From positions 39,642,316 through 39,706,315 of the forward strand of contig CM037782.1 of assembly GCA_021229015.1 (NCBI GenBank): DNA of 64,000 bases. The letters are read 5' to 3'. This document shows, in pieces, positions 57,437-64,000 of this stretch. How positions within the stretch are numbered: position 1 is the stretch's first letter; every line of letters begins with the position of its first letter. The notes under the pieces were generated by a model. That model saw nothing but the letters and a program-made list of their open reading frames with translations. It was not told the DNA's origin and searched no databases. Both the position numbers and the translations under genes were made by a program. This DNA comes from Solen grandis (lineage: Eukaryota > Mollusca > Bivalvia > Adapedonta > Solenidae).

Positions 57437-59168
57437 TTTTTTAGCTCACCTGAGCACAACGTGCTCATGGTGAGCTATTGTGATCGCCTTTTGTCCGTCG
57501 TCCGTCGTCCGTCGTCCGTGCGTGCGTGCGTGCGTCCGTCCGTCGTCAACAATTTGCTTTAAACAACATCTCCTCATGAACCGCTGAAGGGATTTTGACC
57601 AAACTTCACAGGAATCATCCTTATGATGCCCTCTATCAAAGTTGTACAAATTATTCAGATTGGTTAAAAAAGTAGGTCACAGGAGCTAAAAATAGATTTT
57701 AAAAATGCAAACTTTGAAAATCTTCTTCTGCAAAACTGCAAGGCCTAGAGCTTAGATATTTGGTATGTAGCATCATCTTATGGGCCATTACCAAGATTGT
57801 ACAAATCATAGCCCTACGGTGATAAATGACCCCGCACCAGGGGTCACTTGTTTTACATAGAGTTATATAGGAAAATCTTTAAAAATCTTCTTCTATGAAT
57901 CCATTAGGCCTAGAGCTTAGATATTTCGTATGTAGCATCATCTAATGGTTCATTACCAAGATTGTTCAAATCATAGCCCTACGGTGATAAATGCCCCCGC
58001 AATAGGGGTCACTTGTTTTACATAGAGTTATATAGGAAAAGTTTAAAAATCTTCTTCTATGAATCCATAAGGCCTAGAGATTAGATATTTGGTATGTAGC
58101 ATCATCTTATGGTTCATTACCAAGATTGTACAAATCATAGCCCTACGGTGATAAATGCCCCGGCACCAGGGGTCACTTGTTTTACATAGAGTTATATAGG
58201 AAAATGTTTAAAAATCTTCTTCTATGAATCCATAAGGCCTAGAGATTAGATATTTGGTATGAAGCATCATCTTATGGTTCATTACCAAGATTGTACAAAT
58301 CATGACCCTATGGTGATAAATGACCCCGCACCATGGGTCACTTGTTTTACATAGAGTTATATAGAAAAAACTTTAAAAATCTTTATCTATGAATCCATTA
58401 GGCCTTGAGCTTAGATATTTGGTATGTAGCATCATATTATGGGCCATTACCAAGATTGTACAAATCATAGCCCTACGATGATAAATGACCCCGCACCAGG
58501 GGTCACTTGTTTTACATAGAGTTATATAGGAAAATCTTTAAAAATCTTCTTCTATGAATCCATAGGCCTAGAAATTAGATATTTGGTATGAAGCATCATC
58601 TTATGGTTTATTACCAAGATTGTACAAATCATGACCCTATGGTGATAAATGCCCCCGCACCAGGGGTCACTTGTTTTACATAGAGTTATATAGGAAAATG
58701 TTTAAAAATCTTCTTCTATGAATCCATAAGGCCTAGAAATTAGATATTTGGTATGAAGCATCATCTTATGGTTTATTACCAAGATTGTACAAATCATGAC
58801 CCTATGGTGATAAATGCCCCCGCACCAGGGGTCACTTGTTTAACATAGAGTTATATAGGAAAATCTTTAAAAATCTTCTTCTATGAATCCATTAGGCCTA
58901 GAGCTTAGATATTTGGTATGTAGCATCATCTAATGGTTCATTATCAAGATTTTCAAAATGGTGGCCCTTTGGAGATAAATGACCCCGCACTAAGTTTCTC
59001 CTCTGAAACCATAAGGCCCAGTGCTTATATATTTGGTGTGTAGTATTGTCAGGGCTAAAATGTTTAAGATTGAGTTATATCAGAATTCTTGTCTGTTTAA
59101 AAACCTTGTAATCAGTTGTAGCAATGGTACTCAGGTGAGCGATCCAGGGCCATCATGGCCCTCTTGTT
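57437..59168 (-). mobile_element. full-length tandem-core element, GGTGAGCTA / GGGCCATCATGGCCC family
   Basis: Left end TTAGCTCACCTGAGCA...TGCTCATGGTGAGC (hairpin 57444-57475) followed by (CCGTCGT)n. Right end CAGGTGAGCGATCCAGGGCC with hairpin GGGCCATCATGGCCC and CTCTTGTT. The core is eight units of 164-165 bp (marker TTACCAAGATTGTACAAATC at 57789, 57953, 58117, 58282, 58447, 58611, 58776 and 58941). Units are highly alike, so the array is young or homogenised. No coding capacity. Flanks show no clear target duplication. Confidence 0.85.
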
Positions 59169-60172
59169 CTATTAACACAGGCTGTGAGATGAAACACTAT
59201 CCTCATTCAATAGATTGAATAAAACCCCATTAAAAAGACATTAAATGTTAAAAGAAGCTATACATTGTATCAATGGGTGTGATAAGAAATTTTTTTATGG
59301 AAAAAAAATATATGATTAATAATTATTAAAATTTGTTTGATAAAAAAAAAATGGTGATAAACAAGTAAATGTTTGTTTTTAAGGGTATATGTATTCAGTA
59401 ATAATAAATAAAATAGATTCCATAAAATGATCATGGGCTAATGGAAATGGATGAAAACATGACTTAAAAGTTATGTCCCACTTTGTTTTGTATGGAAGTG
59501 AAACAAATCTACAGATACATCAAAATCATTGATTGAACTGAATCACATTTAAGAAAAATCACAAAATGGCATTAACAGTACTTATGCAGACGGGGAAATT
59601 GAATTTAGAAATTGTTGAAATGGATTTTGGTCCATTTGCTCGCATGGAGACGCTCGTTTTCCTCTGGGAAGTGTTTGACATTAAACTAGTCAACTCAGAG
59701 AGCTTTGGAACTTTTCACCATGTATCGGTTTACAAACGTTGCTTAGCAACAGACTGGGTCTTCTTATTACTGTAATGGACAGACTGTGACAAAATTGAAT
59801 TTGGATGTAAGCTTGTAGCAAATGAAAAACGGTTTTGTTTGGGTTTCTACCAAGCACCACCATTGGGAGACGAAAATGAGTTTTAACAATTGGAAAACCT
59901 ACAAATTTTTATTTGGTAATTGAGAGAATTGAATCTTGAAGGACCGGGGTTGAAAGTTTCACCATAACAGATTGAATACAAATGGTTTCGATTTGATTTC
60001 TTGACTCTGGTGATTCTTCAGTTGCTGTAATTTTTGCAATATTTGCATGAATGATGGAGTAGGGACAGCATGCTTGCAGATGAAAGATGAACCAAGACTT
60101 GGTAGTGCAGGATCAGGCCAACTCAGATTCTGACAGCTGTCTCTTCCCATCCTGAACAGCTTACTGTCTGTC
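59169..60172. other. noncoding
   Basis: A+T-rich. Open frames at 59021-59218 and 59566-59775 have no protein-like support. Confidence 0.5.
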
Positions 60173-60229
<57 letters not shown>

Positions 60230-60420
60230 CCACCACCATCATCATCATCATCATAATAATAATCATCATCATCACCACCATCATCACAATTATAATTATC
60301 AACCCCAATATCATCATAGTCATCAGCAACATCAACAACACAACAACATCATTATCAACACAATTATCATTAACACCCCCTATATCATCACCCTTGTTAT
60401 CATCATCATCATTATCAACA
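60173..60420. repeat. (ATC)n microsatellite, imperfect
   Basis: Pure CAT/ATC repeats to about 60230, then degenerate ATC/AAC/ATA. The minus-strand poly-Met frame is an artefact. Confidence 0.97.
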
Positions 60421-62270
60421 GCAACAATTTGTTATTTTTATTTGTTTGTTTTTTTGCTTAATATAATCATCAGTTTTTTGTCAAAATCATCACTTGACAG
60501 CTTCTTTCCATTCTAGCAGGTAGTATATACCTTTATTGAAAATTAATTAGTTAAAATAAATATTTTCCAATTAAAATTTAAGGGCAGTTTGTAAATAAGA
60601 TATTGTTTTTTGTCTACATTAATGTCATCTGATTAATCTGATATATTTCCATGGAAAAAAAAGAAAAGAAATGGTTTTAAAGTTAATTCTTGTTCAGTTA
60701 GAAAATTGCAAATAGAGTTTATGATTAAAGGGGATTCAAAAGATAAAAATTGAAAAAGCACTTGATAATGTAACTCCTTTCAAAATACAATCATAAAAAT
60801 TCCTCTCCAGGAATAAACCCATCTTATTTTAACTGGCATATACGCATCCAAGAATCACAGCTTAAGATGTTCACTCCAAAATATCCTGATTTATCTAACA
60901 ATATGCAGGATTTCTTCTCAGTATCCCCTCTACTCTGTATCCATTTCTCCTCTAGTTTTCATTATGTTGTTTGTGACAGGAAGACGGATTTGGAAAAATC
61001 TGGCAAAACCTATCCGGATTAGGTAGCTAGTATTTATTGCTCGATGATGGATTTACTTCGCGATCATCCATATTTCTGTCAAACTTTGTTAGCGATTTGG
61101 AATTTCAAAATTTGCAAGGAATTCATTACTGGCGATTTTGTTGTATAATTTTCTGTTGGAGATATCTTGATTTATTCAAACAAGTATTACTTGAAGGAAA
61201 ACCCTGTCAAGTTTTGTCGGTTTTTCTCACTTTCTCTGATTTTTTCCTGTTTCTGTAAAGGAAATATGCAATATGTTGTAACCGTACGCTTGCAATATGA
61301 ATCTGAAGGAGTGCAGTTTGTTTTATTTTATAAGCTGTCCAAATGCGATACAAGCAGAATTTATTGTGTATTACTTTCCTTTCAGAATCTAATTTAGCAA
61401 TATTTGGAGAAGAAAACACTTGTGAGCTTGTATTAAGCACATATAAGGTAATATTAAGTGGATTGCAGCATGTTTTTTTGGGGAACAGACATTTATCATC
61501 GGTTATAGAGATGGTTCTGGATTCGAATGCTGATTCAAATAAACGAATGAATTGTTATTTGGGGAGTTGAATGGAGATTTTCTTGTTGGAATATATTTAT
61601 GAAATTGCAGTCAGAAAGTTGCAAACCTAACCAAACCAGGATTGGATTTAAGATGATGAGAAGATTTCTCAATATGGCAGTTTTTGCTGAATGGCTAAGA
61701 CTGACTAGCAGATGTAAATCCAAATAAAAATAGATCATAGTTTTCCGTTGTTATGTTTGAATTAATGAACCATCAAAGCTGTGTTTAACCATGGGCAATC
61801 ATGGCGTCTTTTATTGCGGGTGTCATTGGTGAAGTGTAACAGATAGTAGTTGTGAAATACAACAGAGGTGGCTAGGGAAATTATATGTGGAATTTACTGA
61901 TACTGCGTCTAATTTTTATGGATCTGACACAGTATTATTTTGTTAAAAACTTAAACACTTGATGGCTATTTTGATATTTTCCTTTCAATTTTTAAGTGAA
62001 GTTTTATATGAACTGTTTGAAATTTGGTTTTTATGTAGTCATGAATACAGACCCACAGACAGGGAGAGACACACTTTGATGATGTAAGAATATTCAAGTC
62101 ATAGTTACTTGCAATATGTGTTTCATGTGCAATTCCTACAGAACTGTAATAAACCTATCATGATAAATTGTCAATGTTTCCATTGCATGACATATTATCC
62201 TCAAATGCATATCTAAAGAAATTTGAGCTCAGTCAAAAACATAAATGATCAAATGATTAAATACCCATTT
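60421..62270. other. noncoding
   Basis: No gene is recognised. The overlapping open frames at 61037-61570 show no family resemblance or clear splice signals. Confidence 0.45.
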
Positions 62271-63196
62271 TTAGCTCACCCTTTCGTCCAGTATGCGTCA
62301 TGCCACATACGTCGTCAAAAATTTGGCTTGTAACACTCTAGAGGCCATATTTTTAGCCAATCTTCATGAAACTTGGTCAGAATGTTTGCCTCCATAAAAT
62401 CTTTGACAAGTTCGAAATTTGGACATGTGGGGTCAGAAAGTAGGTCACCAGGTCAAATCATAGAAAACCTTGTTAACACTCTAAAGGCCACAATTTTGGC
62501 CCAATCTTCATGAAACATGGTCAGAATGTTTGTTTCCATAAAATCTTGGACAAGTTCGAAATTTGGACATGTGGGGTCAGAAAGTAGGTCACCAGGTCAA
62601 ATCATAGAAAACCTTGTTAACACTCTAGAGGCCACAATTTTGGCCCAATCTTCATGAAACATGGTCAGAATGTTTGTTTCCATAAAATCTTGGACAAGTT
62701 CATCATAGAAAACCTTGTTAACACTCTAGAGGCCACAATTTTGGCCCAATCTTCATGAAACATGGTCAGAATGTTTGTTTCCATAAAATCTTGGACAAGT
62801 TCGAATTTGGCATGTGGGTCAAAAAGTAGGTCACCAGGTCAAATCATAGAAAACCTTGTTAACACTCTAGAGGCCACAATTTTGGCCCAATCTTCATGAA
62901 ACATGGTCAGAATGATTGTTTCCATAAAATCTTGGACAAGTTGAATTTGGGTCATGTTGGGTCAAAAAGTAGGTCACCAGGACAAATCATAGAAAAATCT
63001 TGTTTACACTTTATAGAGGCCACATTTTTGACCCAATCTTCATGAAACTTGGTCAGATTTTTTTTTTTAATATATATATATGGACATGTTTGAGGTTGGG
63101 TCATGTGGGGTCAAAAAGTAGGTCAATATGAAAAATGCAACATATGCTCATTTATAATCAGGTGAGCAATTCAGGGCCATCATGGCCTTCTTGTTT
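62271..63196 (-). mobile_element. tandem-core element, same termini, different core
   Basis: Left end TTAGCTCACC, shortened (the hairpin is missing). Right end ATCAGGTGAGCAATTCAGGG, GGCCATCATGGCC and TTCTTGTTT. The core is about six units of 143-144 bp (TTAACACTCTAGAGGCCAC, CATGAAACATGGTCAGAATG), one with a 43-bp deletion. It shares only its ends with the 57437-59168 element. Confidence 0.78.
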
Positions 63197-63305
63197 CACA
63201 TTTTAATCCACACTGTTATGTCTCTTTTAAGTTAAATGGAAAGGTGAAATTAGATAATGACAAAAAGGTTCAAGATTAGGACAGCAAGAGCCACAAATTC
63301 TAACA
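63197..63305. other. short spacer
   Basis: A+T-rich, nothing recognised. Confidence 0.5.
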
Positions 63306-64000
63306 CGGTAAAGTAGCAAGTCCAAGTTGGTAAATAAGTAAGCCTAAGGTCCAGTTGGTAAAGTAGCAAGTCCTAAGGTCCATTGGGTAAAGTAGCAAAT
63401 CCTAAGGTCCAGTTGGTAAAGTAGCAAGTCCTAAGGTCAATTTGGTAAAGAAGCAAGTCCTAAGGTCCATTCAGTAAAGTAGCATGTCCTAAGGTCCAGT
63501 TGGTAAAGTAGCAAGTTCCTAAGGTCCAGTTGGTTAAGTAGCAAGTCCTAAGGTCCAGTTGGTAAAGTAGCAAGTCCTAAGGTCCAGTTGGTAAAGTAGC
63601 TAGTCCTAAGGTCCATTCGGTAAAGTAGCAAGTCCTAAGGTTCAGTTGGTAAAGTAGCAAGTTCCTAAGGTCCAGTTGGTAAAGTAGCAAGTCCTAAGGT
63701 CCAGTTGGTAAAGTAGCAAGTCCTAAGGTCCAGTTGGTAAAGTAGCAAGTCCTAAGGTCCAGTTGGTAAAGTAGCAAGTCTTAAGGTCCAGTTGGTAAAG
63801 TAGCAATTCCTAAGGTCCAGTTGGTAAAGTAGCAAGTTCTAAGGTCCAGTTGGTAAAGTAGCAAGTCCTAAGGTCCAGTTGGTAAAGTAGCTAGTCCTAA
63901 GATCCAGTTGGTAAAGTAGCAAGTCCTAAGGTCCAGTTGGTAAAGTAGCAAGTCCTAAGGTCCAGTTGGTAAAGTAGCTAGTCCTTAGATCAAGTTGATA
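63306..64000. repeat. 29-bp minisatellite, runs off the window
   Basis: Unit AAGTCCTAAGGTCCAGTTGG + TAAAGTAGC, about 23 copies, more diverged at the left edge. Variants (TTCGG for GTTGG, CTAGT for CAAGT) recur, showing spread within the array. Confidence 0.97.

Noticed and set aside
60123..60341. Met-rich open frame
   Set aside because: Reverse translation of the ATC microsatellite.
63306..64000. CRISPR-like regular array
   Set aside because: Units are contiguous with no unique spacers and the genome is eukaryotic. It is a minisatellite.

Overview
The window is eukaryotic, A+T-rich and gene-poor, and is dominated by dispersed and tandem repeats. Several features point to a marine bivalve mollusc, probably a heterodont clam: elements built from 140-170 bp tandem cores with ends of the 'GCTCACCTGAGC' / 'GGGCCATCATGGCCC' type, tRNA-derived SINEs with a long conserved body, a DIRS-type retrotransposon, and small intron-split genes for single-pass membrane proteins. 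Species cannot be fixed from the sequence. Two 100-N assembly gaps are present (23526-23625 and 47971-48070).

Layout. 1-3.0 kb is plain noncoding DNA. 3.05-9.97 kb is a satellite-type element interrupted by a DIRS retrotransposon on the minus strand. That retrotransposon has a broken gag, an RT-RNase H-methyltransferase-like frame with two frameshifts that cancel, and an open tyrosine recombinase; a 271-bp foldback carrying DIRS-end sequence abuts it. 10-20 kb holds a TTAA MITE, two more tandem-core elements, microsatellites and a mariner transposase relic. 20.1-25.2 kb holds a minus-strand two-exon gene (138 aa, not recognised) whose 4.6-kb intron contains repeats and the first gap.

25.9-42.5 kb, plus strand, carries pieces of a family of small type I membrane proteins. 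Two transmembrane exons (25942-26078 and 39106-39242) have identical length (137 bp), phases and spacing of GG, CC and KRR residues. The second is followed by an in-frame terminal exon (39538-39752). A signal-peptide-like first exon lies at 42500-42548. The layout resembles the CYYR1/shisa-like class, but no Cys-rich ectodomain exons were found.

30.9-46 kb is rich in one tRNA-derived SINE family, including a copy nested in another SINE with a 12-bp target duplication. 46.4-50 kb contains a diverged direct duplication, a 59-bp minisatellite with a 983-bp TIR transposon inserted in it, and the second gap. 50-57 kb is mostly featureless. 57.4-59.2 kb and 62.3-63.2 kb are two further tandem-core elements sharing termini with the one at 16.3 kb. 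The window ends inside a 29-bp minisatellite.

The host genes seen here do not form a pathway. The most informative signals are the paralogous membrane-protein exons, the newly assembled two-exon gene, and the modular repeat families. All calls come from reading the sequence; no search was run.
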